DNA of 64,000 nucleotides from CAWBJP01 sp963789165. Lineage in GTDB: Bacteria > Actinomycetota > Acidimicrobiia > IMCC26256 > BP-133. This document shows, one piece after another, positions 9,098-16,808 of this stretch (positions are counted from its first letter, which is position 1; each line of letters begins with the position of its first letter). Under the pieces are notes generated by a model that saw only the letters and a list, made by a program, of their open reading frames with translations, had not been told where the DNA came from and searched no databases. The stretch lies in contig CAWBJP010000009.1 in NCBI GenBank assembly GCA_963789165.1, positions 1 to 64,000 of the forward strand, in the 5' to 3' direction. The translations under genes were made by a program, and so were the position numbers.

Positions 9098-10216
9098 CTA
9101 GGCCTCGATCAGCTTCGGCTCCGAGGGGGCGAAGTCGGGCCAGCGCTTCCGGCTCTTGATCGACAGCTTGCGCATGAGGGCGATGGCGGCGGGGTCGTCG
9201 TCCCCCGGGCGGCCCTCGATGGCCCCGTCCTCGAGCATCTTGATGATGATTTCGCGTCCCAGATCGGTGCGGATCACCGTGAGGGTCCAGTCGTTGAACT
9301 TCCCGATCCCGCCGGTGGAGATGTCGGCGTGTTCGGCGGCGAAGTCGGGGCAGAGCTTGCACCCCTCGCGCGTCCAGGCGTGGCACTCCTTGAGCGGGAC
9401 CTCGTGGTAGTCCCCGTTGTGCATCCAGATCTGGAAGACGCCCTTGATGTTCATCTTCTTGATGTCGGCCTTCTTCAGCCCGTACTTGGCCTCGAAGAGC
9501 TCCTCGAAGATGGCGTCGTCGAAGGTCTTGGAACACAGCAGCCCGATGTTGAGGGCAAACCGCCGAGCCGGCTTGCCCGCCTTGCGCACGGTCATGACCG
9601 GCGGCACTGACGACTGGCAGCTCATACCAACGAGGCAGATCTTCTCGGCTCCGCCCGCCACCGCCTCGGCGTAGGCCATGGTGTTGGCCGAGTAGGTGTA
9701 ACGGCTCCCCGCCGCGGCCAGGATCTCCTCCTTGGTCCGGGCCACGCCCGGGATCGCCTTCCAGGTGGACCCGTCACCTTCCAGGTACGAGACGAGGGCG
9801 GCGTCGATGTAGCCCTTCTCCAGGGCCCAGATGAGGATGGCGGAAACCAGGCCGCCGTCCTGGCCCATCTCGGCCACCTGGGCGTCGGTGGCGCGGGTCA
9901 GGATCACGTCCTTGGTCACGCCCTCCACCTCGAAGGCGAGGCGGGGCCGGCCGAACATGTGGGTGTCGATCTCCACCTCCCAGGCCCGGAACCGGGGACA
10001 GGCCCGGGTACAGGACGTGCAGCCGCGCTGACCGTGCCCGCAATCCGCCGGTCCGAGTTCCTCCTCGAGGTGGAAGGGCTTGTAGACCCCACCGGTGTCG
10101 GTGTACCCGAGCACGTCGTGGGGACAGGCCACCACGCAGCCTGCGCAGCCGGTGCACAGGCCGGTCGTGACGACCTCGGCGTAGAGCTCTTTCCATTGCA
10201 GCTTCTCGGGAGGCAT
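9098..10216 (-). CDS. Coenzyme F420 hydrogenase/dehydrogenase beta-subunit family protein
   Basis: A 372-residue FrhB-family protein. The N terminus carries two [4Fe-4S] ferredoxin-type motifs: CTGCAGCVVACP near residue 20, and a second one (CGHGQRGCTSCTRACP) near residue 60. The rest is the FrhB N and C domains, with the family segments GQDGGLVSAIL and GMSCQSS. In the family this subunit binds FAD and transfers electrons between iron-sulfur clusters and F420 or another acceptor. No hydrogenase large subunit is nearby, so it probably acts as a stand-alone F420- or ferredoxin-linked oxidoreductase. Substrate unknown. A cytoplasmic location is likely because no signal peptide is present. Confidence 0.8.
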   Translation of the reverse strand: MPPEKLQWKELYAEVVTTGLCTGCAGCVVACPHDVLGYTDTGGVYKPFHLEEELGPADCGHGQRGCTSCTRACPRFRAWEVEIDTHMFGRPRLAFEVEGVTKDVILTRATDAQVAEMGQDGGLVSAILIWALEKGYIDAALVSYLEGDGSTWKAIPGVARTKEEILAAAGSRYTYSANTMAYAEAVAGGAEKICLVGMSCQSSVPPVMTVRKAGKPARRFALNIGLLCSKTFDDAIFEELFEAKYGLKKADIKKMNIKGVFQIWMHNGDYHEVPLKECHAWTREGCKLCPDFAAEHADISTGGIGKFNDWTLTVIRTDLGREIIIKMLEDGAIEGRPGDDDPAAIALMRKLSIKSRKRWPDFAPSEPKLIEA

Positions 10217-10320
10217 GGCCTTTCCAGTGTGGCACGGAGGTCCGGGGGCCTCTCACCCGGCGACCCGTATCCGAACCCCCAGCCACTAGCGTCCTCGCCC
10301 ATGCCGGAGTTGGAGATCCG

Positions 10321-11736
10321 TTGAGGCGCGGCCCGACCTCCGCCGCCGCCACCCGGGCGGCCCTGGTCGCGCTGGTGGCCGGCCTCACCCTCCTCGCCCT
10401 GGCTACCCCGGCCGGGGCCCACGCCTTCGGCCGGCACGCGGACCTGCCCCTTCCCGCCTGGCTGTTCTTCGCCGGCGGTGGGACGGCGGTCCTCTTCTCC
10501 TTCCTCGCTCTCGGTTTCACCTGGAAGACCAGCCGGCTGGAGCATCCGATCGTCGGCCGGGCCCTGCCCCGTCCGGTGCAGGCGGCCGCCCCGGTGCTGG
10601 CCGTCATCACCCGGGCCGTCGGCCTCCTCCTGTTCGTGGGCATCTTTCTGATCGCCGCCGTCGGCGAGAACACCCCCGAGTTCAACGCCGCGCCCCGAGC
10701 CGTCTACGTCGTCTTCTGGGTGGGCCTGACCCTGATCAGCGCCTTCATCGGGGACCTGTGGCGGCTCCTGTCCCCGTTCGAGACGGTGTACGCCCTCATC
10801 CGCTGGGCACGGGGTTCCAGGGGCGACCCCCGGCCCGGTTCCGACGACCCCCCGATGGGGCTTGATCTGGGCTACTGGCCCGCCGCCGTCCTCCTGTTCG
10901 GGTTCGTGATGCTCGAGCTCGGGGTGTTCGCCGACGCCGCCGAACCCCACTTCCTCGCCACGGCCATGGCCGTCTACACGGTCACCATCGCCGCCGGCGC
11001 CGCCATCGGGGGACCTCGCGCCCTGCGGGAAGGCGAACCCTTCGCCGCCTGGTTCGGCCTGCTGGCCTACATGGCCCCCTTCTACCGCGACGATGAGGGG
11101 TGCCTACGCGTCCGTCCGCCGCTGGTGGGGCTGACGCAGCTCCGGCCCCGGCCCGGACAGGCGGCCGTGGTGCTGGTGGCACTGGGTACCACCAGCTTCG
11201 ACGGGCTCACCCGGACCTCGTTCTGGGTGAACCTCACCGCCGGCCAGTCCCAACAGGACCGGCTTCTGGCTGACACCCTCGGCATGGCCTGGATGGTGGC
11301 CGTGGTCGGCATCCTCTACTTCGGCGCCATGCGGGTGGCGGCCCGCATCATCGACGGTGACCCGGAGGAGCTGGGGCGCGCCTTCATCCACTCCCTGGTT
11401 CCCATCTCCCTGGGCTACGCCATCGCCCACTACTTCTCATTCCTGCTCGTCGAGACCAACCGGTTCATCGGTCAGATCTCGGACCCTCTCGGGCGGGGCT
11501 GGGACCTCTTCGGCACGACCGGATGGGTCGACAACCTCAACGTCCTGCCCCCCAGCGTGATCGCCTACGTGCAGGCCGGGTCGATCGTGGCCGGGCACAT
11601 GGCCGGAGTGCTCCTGGCTCACGACCGGGCTGTGGCCCGCTTCCAGGGCGAGATGGCCACTCGGAGCCAGTATCCGCTGCTCGTGGCCATGGTCGGCTAC
11701 ACCGTTGGGGGCTTGGCCCTTCTCCTGAGTGGATGA
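10321..11736 (+). CDS. Polytopic membrane protein (resembles proteins annotated fenitrothion hydrolase)
   Basis: A 471-residue integral membrane protein with a signal-like first segment ending AGAHAFG and roughly ten further hydrophobic helices. The start HAFGRHADLPLPAWLFF recalls actinobacterial membrane proteins often labelled fenitrothion hydrolase. That label rests on weak evidence, and no hydrolase motif is visible. A conserved-looking late region (FIHSLVPISLGYAIAHYFS) contains His residues inside a helix, which could bind metal or heme. The start is TTG at 10321, overlapping the stop of an 8-codon ATG mini-ORF (10300-10323), with GGAG seven bases upstream. Its stop overlaps the ATG of the small membrane protein at 11733, suggesting a two-gene operon. 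Confidence 0.65.
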   Translation: MRRGPTSAAATRAALVALVAGLTLLALATPAGAHAFGRHADLPLPAWLFFAGGGTAVLFSFLALGFTWKTSRLEHPIVGRALPRPVQAAAPVLAVITRAVGLLLFVGIFLIAAVGENTPEFNAAPRAVYVVFWVGLTLISAFIGDLWRLLSPFETVYALIRWARGSRGDPRPGSDDPPMGLDLGYWPAAVLLFGFVMLELGVFADAAEPHFLATAMAVYTVTIAAGAAIGGPRALREGEPFAAWFGLLAYMAPFYRDDEGCLRVRPPLVGLTQLRPRPGQAAVVLVALGTTSFDGLTRTSFWVNLTAGQSQQDRLLADTLGMAWMVAVVGILYFGAMRVAARIIDGDPEELGRAFIHSLVPISLGYAIAHYFSFLLVETNRFIGQISDPLGRGWDLFGTTGWVDNLNVLPPSVIAYVQAGSIVAGHMAGVLLAHDRAVARFQGEMATRSQYPLLVAMVGYTVGGLALLLSG

Positions 11737-11921
11737 TGATTATGTTGTCGTTGTTTTCAATGAGCCCTGTGGTGGTGGCGCATGGCAGCGGGATCGACGA
11801 AATCGCCTTCGTCACCCTGCCCATCCTCATCTTTCTCACGCTCCAATGGCTCAGCCGCCGGAAAGCGCGCCGGGAGCAGGACAATCGGGGTCCGGGGACG
11901 AACAACCCAGACGGCCAGTAG
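11733..11921 (+). CDS. Small single-span membrane protein with a GIDE motif
   Basis: A 62-residue protein whose ATG overlaps the stop of the preceding membrane protein gene. Residues 1-16 are hydrophobic. Then come HGSGIDEIAF, a transmembrane helix (VTLPILIFLTLQWL) and a basic-polar tail beginning SRRKARREQ. It clearly resembles the 44-residue product of 15443-15577, which has GHAGGIDEMAIF, a helix and a short tail. The order His-small-GIDE-(I/M)A-helix is shared. The function is unknown. Coupling to a polytopic membrane protein suggests an accessory subunit, which is inference. Confidence 0.6.
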   Translation: MMIMLSLFSMSPVVVAHGSGIDEIAFVTLPILIFLTLQWLSRRKARREQDNRGPGTNNPDGQ

Positions 11922-12062
11922 TCGGGGCAACCCGCGGTGGTAAAATTTGCTCACTCCCCGTAAAGTTGACGACACGGGTGTTGCTAACGTGTGTTGATAG
12001 GGAGGAGTGGCTCACTTACCGTGCGCTCCGTGATCGCCCCCCGATCGCCGAAGGATCCGATC

Positions 12063-14261
12063 ATGCGCAACAGTGTCCACACGCTGAGCACCAGAGTCCG
12101 GAGGTTCTTCGGGCTCGGTCTCTCCGTCGCCGTGTTGGCACTGGCCGGCAGCATCACCCTGGTGGCCCGCACCCCGCTGCCCGCCGGCGCCGCCGCCAGC
12201 TCGGGTTACTGGCTGGTGGCCACCGACGGCGGCGTCTTCACGTTCGGCAGGGCCGGGTTTTTCGGATCCACGGGCGGCATTCCCCTCAACCAGCCCATCG
12301 TGGGTACCGCCGCCAGCCCCAATGGGCGGGGGTACTGGATGGTGGCTTCCGACGGGGGCATCTTCACCTTCGGCGACGCCGGCTTCTACGGCTCCATGGG
12401 CGGCAAGCCGCTCAACAAGCCGATCGTGGCCATGGCTCCCACCAAGACGGGCCGGGGCTACTGGCTGGTAGCCGCCGACGGGGGCATCTTCTCCTTCGGC
12501 GACGCCGGCTTCTACGGCTCCATGGGCGGAGAGAAGCTGAACAAGCCGGTGGTCGACATGGCCGCCACCCCGAGCGGACGCGGCTACTGGATGGCCGCCA
12601 CCGACGGGGGCATCTTCTCCTTCGGCGACGCCGGCTTCCACGGCTCCACCGGCTCCATCGACCTGGTCAAGCGCATCCACGCCATGTCCGCCAGCCCCAG
12701 CGGCAAGGGGTATTGGATGGTGGCCGGCGACGGCGGCATCTTCGCCTTCGGCGACGCCGGCTTCCACGGCTCGGCCGCCGGCGGCGTCGAGAAGCGGGTC
12801 ATCGACATGGCCCCCTCCGGCACCGGGAAGGGCTACTACCTCACCACCGGCGAGGGCCAGGTGCTGAGCTACGGCGACGCCAAGCACTTCGGCGACACCA
12901 AAGACACCAAGCTCAACAACCGGATCGTGGCCATGACGGCCATGAGCGGCAACGAACCTCCCCTGGCCACCGACGACGTCCTGTCGCTGGAGGAGGACGC
13001 CACCGGCTCCATCGACCTGCTGGCCAACGACCGCGATCCTGATGGCGCCCCCCTCACCCTGCGGGCGGTGGGCACCGCGAGCCGGGGGACGGCCACCGCC
13101 ATCGGCAATGCCGTCCTGTACCGGCCCAGCCCCGACGTCAGCGGGAACGATTCCTTCACCTACACGGTGGCCGACGACCACGGCGAGGTCGCCTTCGGAC
13201 GGGTGACGGTCACGATCAAGTCGGTGGACGACAAGGTGGCGGCGGCGGACGACTCCGCCCAGGTGCTCGAGCGGGCCGCCACCGGCGTGGCCGTACTGGC
13301 CAACGACACCGGCCTCGGAGACGGGGTCAAGTCGGTGTCCGTGTCGGGGGCGCCGGCCCACGGCAAGACCCAGGTCGGCAACGACAACAAGATCGCCTAC
13401 ACGGCCAACGCCGACTACGTCGGCGCCGACAGCTTCGAATACAAGGTCACCGACAACGACGGCGATTCGAGCACCGCCCGGGTGCGGATCGAAGTCATCG
13501 CCGTGGACGACATCCCCGTGGCCAACGACGACAACGTCAGTACTCCGGCGGGCAAGACCCTGTCCGGCATCGACGTCCAGGCCAACGACGTGTCTCCGGA
13601 CGGGACGCGGGCCACATGGCCGGTCGATCCCGCCACCGGCCAGGCCGTGGACAGCAACAGCGCCTTCTCCACCGAACTGGGGGGGACCTTCGAGCGAAGC
13701 AGGGGCCGGCTCAACTACACCCCGCCCCGGGGCGTGATTGGAAGGGACACCTTCCGCTACGTCATCGTCGACGGCGAGGGGGCCGACGACCCCTTCGGCG
13801 GCGACGTGTCCAATGTGGCCACCGTCGCCGTGAACATCGGCAGCAATGGGGCGCCCCGCGTCCTGCGTGACGCCGCCTTCAACGTGGTCGAGGGAGCCAC
13901 CGTCCGCTGCGATCAGGTGAGCCAGTGTCTGGCCCAGGTGGTCGAGGACCCCGAAGGCGACCGGCTCGAGTTCAAGCTCCGCCGGGCCCCAGGCGCCAGC
14001 ATCGATCTCAATTCCGACGGCACCTTCACCTACGGGCCGGCGGGCGGGCCCGGAACCGACTCGTTCACCTTCGTGGTCGACGACGGGAACCAGGAGTCGG
14101 GCGAGGGCACCGTGAACATCAACATCACCCCGGCCCCGGCCCCGGCCAGCGCCCAGAGCGAACCGAGTTCCACCACCACCACGACCGGAGCCGTGCTCCT
14201 GCCCTTCGGGCCCCTGGCGGCGGCCGAGCTCGCCCGGCGCTTCCGACGCCGGCGCCGCTAA
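12063..14261 (+). CDS. Secreted repeat protein with propeller-like repeats and Ig-like domains
   Basis: A 732-residue exported protein. It has a signal peptide (LGLSVAVLALAGSITLV, then PAGA) and then six repeats of about 44 residues of the form GYWMVASDGGIFTFGDAGFY between residues 45 and 300. Three or more cadherin-like/Ig-like modules with LLANDRDPDG-type calcium loops follow (residues 305-680). A Thr-rich spacer leads to a hydrophobic stretch ending in a run of Arg, like a membrane stop or sorting tail, but no LPXTG is present. The repeats suggest a beta-propeller or solenoid and an adhesive or surface role. The ATG at 12063 has AGGA upstream; GTG codons at 11991 and 12021 are in-frame alternatives. 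Confidence 0.8.
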   Translation: MRNSVHTLSTRVRRFFGLGLSVAVLALAGSITLVARTPLPAGAAASSGYWLVATDGGVFTFGRAGFFGSTGGIPLNQPIVGTAASPNGRGYWMVASDGGIFTFGDAGFYGSMGGKPLNKPIVAMAPTKTGRGYWLVAADGGIFSFGDAGFYGSMGGEKLNKPVVDMAATPSGRGYWMAATDGGIFSFGDAGFHGSTGSIDLVKRIHAMSASPSGKGYWMVAGDGGIFAFGDAGFHGSAAGGVEKRVIDMAPSGTGKGYYLTTGEGQVLSYGDAKHFGDTKDTKLNNRIVAMTAMSGNEPPLATDDVLSLEEDATGSIDLLANDRDPDGAPLTLRAVGTASRGTATAIGNAVLYRPSPDVSGNDSFTYTVADDHGEVAFGRVTVTIKSVDDKVAAADDSAQVLERAATGVAVLANDTGLGDGVKSVSVSGAPAHGKTQVGNDNKIAYTANADYVGADSFEYKVTDNDGDSSTARVRIEVIAVDDIPVANDDNVSTPAGKTLSGIDVQANDVSPDGTRATWPVDPATGQAVDSNSAFSTELGGTFERSRGRLNYTPPRGVIGRDTFRYVIVDGEGADDPFGGDVSNVATVAVNIGSNGAPRVLRDAAFNVVEGATVRCDQVSQCLAQVVEDPEGDRLEFKLRRAPGASIDLNSDGTFTYGPAGGPGTDSFTFVVDDGNQESGEGTVNINITPAPAPASAQSEPSSTTTTTGAVLLPFGPLAAAELARRFRRRRR

Positions 14262-14267
14262 TTCAGT

Positions 14268-14480
14268 TCAGTTGGCGATGAGGCCGGCGACCTCGTAGCC
14301 GGCGCCGTCCACCGCGCCCCGGACCGCTTCGTCGGCGGCGGCGCCCTCCACCCGGACGGTTTTCGCCTCGACGTCGACCTCGACTCGCTCGACCCCCGCC
14401 ACCTTGCCGACCTCTTCTTCGATGGCGGCCTTGCAGTGTCCGCAGGAGATACCCGGCACGGAGTAGAGACGTGTCGTCAT
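14268..14480 (-). CDS. copZ: Heavy-metal-associated (CopZ-like) chaperone
   Basis: A 70-residue HMA-domain protein with the ferredoxin-like fold of copper chaperones. The metal loop is GISCGHC near residue 11 (CxxC with the usual preceding hydrophobic residue). The final strand GYEVAGLI is typical. Such proteins pass Cu(I) to P-type ATPases or regulators in the cytoplasm, but no copper ATPase lies nearby. It is convergent with the surface-protein gene (6-base gap) and divergent from metF (51-base gap). Confidence 0.85.
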   Translation of the reverse strand: MTTRLYSVPGISCGHCKAAIEEEVGKVAGVERVEVDVEAKTVRVEGAAADEAVRGAVDGAGYEVAGLIAN

Positions 14481-14531
14481 AACGCCAGTTTACGGTCGGA
14501 CCGCGAAGGCCCACGCCACTAACCTGCGGAG

Positions 14532-15401
14532 ATGGCCAGGATCGTCGACATGCTCGCTGCCGGGCGCTGCGTCTCCTTCGAGTTCTTCCCGCCCCGCAAC
14601 GAGGAGGCGAAGGTCCAGCTCGCCCGGACCCTGCACGACCTGGCCCCGCTCGAGCCGTCGTTCGTCTCGGTCACCTACGGGGCCGGGGGAACGACCCGGG
14701 AGCGCACCCACGACATCGTCGTCGGCGTGCTCGCCACCACCACGATGACACCCATGGCCCACCTCACCTGTGCCGGACACACCCGCCGCGAGTTGTCCGA
14801 GATCCTGTGGCGGTACCAGGACGCGGGCGTGGAGAACATTCTCGCCCTGCGGGGTGATCCGCCGGCCGAGCTGGGCCTGCCGCCCGGCGATCTCGGCTAT
14901 GCCGCCGAGTTGGTCGAGCTGGTCCGGGAGGTCGCACCCTTCTCCGTCGGGGTGGCGGCCCATCCCGAGGGCCATCCCGCATCGCCGGACATGGCGAGCG
15001 ACCGCCGGCACCTGGCCGACAAGCTCCGCCGGGCCGACTTCGCCATCACCCAGTTCTTCTTCCGGCTCGACGACTACCGCCGGCTCAGGGACGACCTCGC
15101 CCGCCTGGGCGTCGACCGTCCGGTGGTGCCCGGCATCATGCCGGTCACCAACGTGGCCCAGGTCGAGCGCTTCGCCAAGCTCTCGGGCGCCGAGTTTCCT
15201 CCCGACCTGGCCGACCGCCTCCATGCCGTGGCCGACGACCCCGCCGAGGTCCGCCGGATCGGGGTGCAGGTGGCCACCGAGCTGTGCCAGGAACTTCTCG
15301 ACGATGGCGCCCCCGGCCTGCACTTCTACACGCTCAACCGCTCTCTGGCCACGCGGGAGATTTACGCCAAGCTGGGTCTCGGGCCGACCGGACACCCGTA
15401 A
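14532..15401 (+). CDS. metF: 5,10-methylenetetrahydrofolate reductase
   Basis: A 289-residue FAD-dependent MTHFR of the bacterial length class. It reduces 5,10-methylene-THF to 5-methyl-THF for methionine synthesis. Seen in sequence are the first strand FEFFPPRNEE with the catalytic Glu, SVTYGAGGTTRERT near residue 42, ALRGDPP near residue 110 and the ITQFFF segment near residue 173. The start at 14532 directly precedes the conserved N terminus. A tiny membrane protein gene follows 41 bases downstream. Confidence 0.95.
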   Translation: MARIVDMLAAGRCVSFEFFPPRNEEAKVQLARTLHDLAPLEPSFVSVTYGAGGTTRERTHDIVVGVLATTTMTPMAHLTCAGHTRRELSEILWRYQDAGVENILALRGDPPAELGLPPGDLGYAAELVELVREVAPFSVGVAAHPEGHPASPDMASDRRHLADKLRRADFAITQFFFRLDDYRRLRDDLARLGVDRPVVPGIMPVTNVAQVERFAKLSGAEFPPDLADRLHAVADDPAEVRRIGVQVATELCQELLDDGAPGLHFYTLNRSLATREIYAKLGLGPTGHP

Positions 15402-15442
15402 GATACTGACGGTCAGAGAACGGGAAAGAGGTCAGGGCAACC

Positions 15443-15577
15443 ATGCACATGATCTTTGGACACGCCGGCGGCATCGATGAGATGGCCATCTTCCTCATGC
15501 CCGTCATCGTCGGCGTGGGCGTATGGATCCTGACGCGCCAGCCGAGCCCGCCCGACCCGCCCAGCCCGCCGGAGTAG
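15443..15577 (+). CDS. Small single-span membrane protein with a GIDE motif (paralogue-like)
   Basis: A 44-residue ORF preceded by AGAGGTCAGGG and starting with ATG. The sequence runs MHMIFGHAGGIDEMA, then a transmembrane helix (IFLMPVIVGVGVWIL), then a Pro-rich tail (RQPSPPDPPSPPE). It shares the His-GIDE-(M/I)A-helix plan with the product of 11733-11921, about 3.6 kb away. An 11-bp palindrome (CTGACGGTCAG at 15406-15416) lies between metF and this gene. Function unknown. Confidence 0.55.
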   Translation: MHMIFGHAGGIDEMAIFLMPVIVGVGVWILTRQPSPPDPPSPPE

Positions 15578-15620
15578 CCGGCTTCTCTCCGCACCGCGCC
15601 AAGCCGGTCGCTGGAATCGA

Positions 15621-16598
15621 TCAGTTGAAGACGAGCCTGCTCAGGCCTTCGAACGGAAGAGGGTCGGGAAAGCTCCGCATATCGACGCTGCCGTTGAGCA
15701 GGAACCGCCCGGTCCGGCCGGCGTAGGCGCCGGTGGCCGAGACGATGTTGTCCGACGTGGGCCGGGTGGCGAAGAGGGCGAAACCCGGCCGCTGCGGGTC
15801 GGGCGCCAGCGGCACCTGGGAGTGCGCCGTCACCTCGCCCTCGGGGTAGCGGATGACGGTCGTGACATCGAGCACGACGCATGGGGGCGGCCCGGCGGAG
15901 CAGGTGACGTCGTCCTTGACCGTCGCTCGGAGCGCCCCGTCCGAGAGCGAGAACACCTCAGTGCGGAACCGGAAGCGGGTGGGATCGGTCGACTCGTTGA
16001 CGCCCTCGCTCCGGAAGTGCTGGGCCGGGAAGAACCCGGGCCGGCCCGACCCGCTTCCGGCGAAGAGCTCACGGCTGCCGGGCACCTTGCCGTCCGCCGG
16101 GTTGAAGCGGATCACCGTGAAGATGTCCAGGCCGATCATGCGGGGGAAGTCGCGCATGTCACCTATTCCCCACCCGACCGCCCTCCCGGTGCGACCGGCA
16201 TAACGGCCCGTCCCGGAGACGATCGTGTCGGTGGCCGGACGGAAGGCGGCGAAGACGAAGCCCGGCTTGGTCGGATCCGGTGACGAGCTGACCTGGACCC
16301 GGTTGAGGATCTCCCCGCCCGGGAGCCGGAAGGTGGTGGTGACGTCGAAGACCAGGCACGGCGGCGGAGCGCTCGTCGAGCAGGTGGCCCGGTCCGTGAA
16401 CGTCCCGATCTTGTCGCCGGTGGTCAGCGAGAACAGGTCGGCCGTGACGACGAACGCCCCGTCAACCATCTCGACCGGGACCACGCCGCGGGGGTTGAGG
16501 GCGATGAAATCCGGTTCGGGCTCGGCCGCCGCCGGCGCGACCGCGGGCACGGCCCCGAGGGCCAGCAGCGACACAATCACAAGCGTCCGCCGGTACAT
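15621..16598 (-). CDS. Secreted two-domain protein with dirigent/allene-oxide-cyclase-like repeats
   Basis: A 325-residue exported protein starting at the ATG at 16598, which has a GGGGGAG ribosome site. A signal peptide (TLVIVSLLALGAVPAV, then AAAE) precedes two homologous domains of about 130-150 residues. Each contains a Cys-Pro-Pro-Pro-Cys-type segment (APPPCLVFDVT, then GPPPCVVLDVT), a strand pair and a signature of the form GTGRYAGRTGRA / ATGAYAGRTGRF. That last motif resembles the allene-oxide-cyclase/dirigent beta-barrel family, in which G.Y.G.TG closes the barrel. The assignment is by motif only; the ligand or reaction is unknown. Confidence 0.6.
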   Translation of the reverse strand: MYRRTLVIVSLLALGAVPAVAPAAAEPEPDFIALNPRGVVPVEMVDGAFVVTADLFSLTTGDKIGTFTDRATCSTSAPPPCLVFDVTTTFRLPGGEILNRVQVSSSPDPTKPGFVFAAFRPATDTIVSGTGRYAGRTGRAVGWGIGDMRDFPRMIGLDIFTVIRFNPADGKVPGSRELFAGSGSGRPGFFPAQHFRSEGVNESTDPTRFRFRTEVFSLSDGALRATVKDDVTCSAGPPPCVVLDVTTVIRYPEGEVTAHSQVPLAPDPQRPGFALFATRPTSDNIVSATGAYAGRTGRFLLNGSVDMRSFPDPLPFEGLSRLVFN

Positions 16599-16808
16599 CG
16601 GCTCCCCCGTCGGCGCGGAAGCGCGCCGCCCGTCCGCAGACGATTGTCCCTCACTCAAGACCCGCGACCAAGCGCAAAGGCGCTCGCGGCATCAACCACG
16701 GCCCAGACCTCGGCGTCGACATCGGACTATGAAGCGAGCCTCGACATTCGCGCCGATGGCGGGCCAGAATTGCTCGGCTCTGACGAGAGAGGCGAGCCGG
16801 GCGGATCG

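Noticed and set aside
11922..12062. Possible riboswitch upstream of the surface protein gene (a GGGCAACCC segment).
   Set aside because: The segment does not match the pairing pattern of c-di-GMP or other classes I know. It is probably just a 5' leader.
12201..12900. Direct repeats that could be a DNA repeat array.
   Set aside because: They encode the roughly 44-residue GYW repeats of the surface protein and diverge at synonymous sites, as coding repeats do.
14150..14261. LPXTG-type sorting signal at the end of the surface protein.
   Set aside because: There is a hydrophobic stretch and an Arg-rich tail but no LPXTG or close variant.
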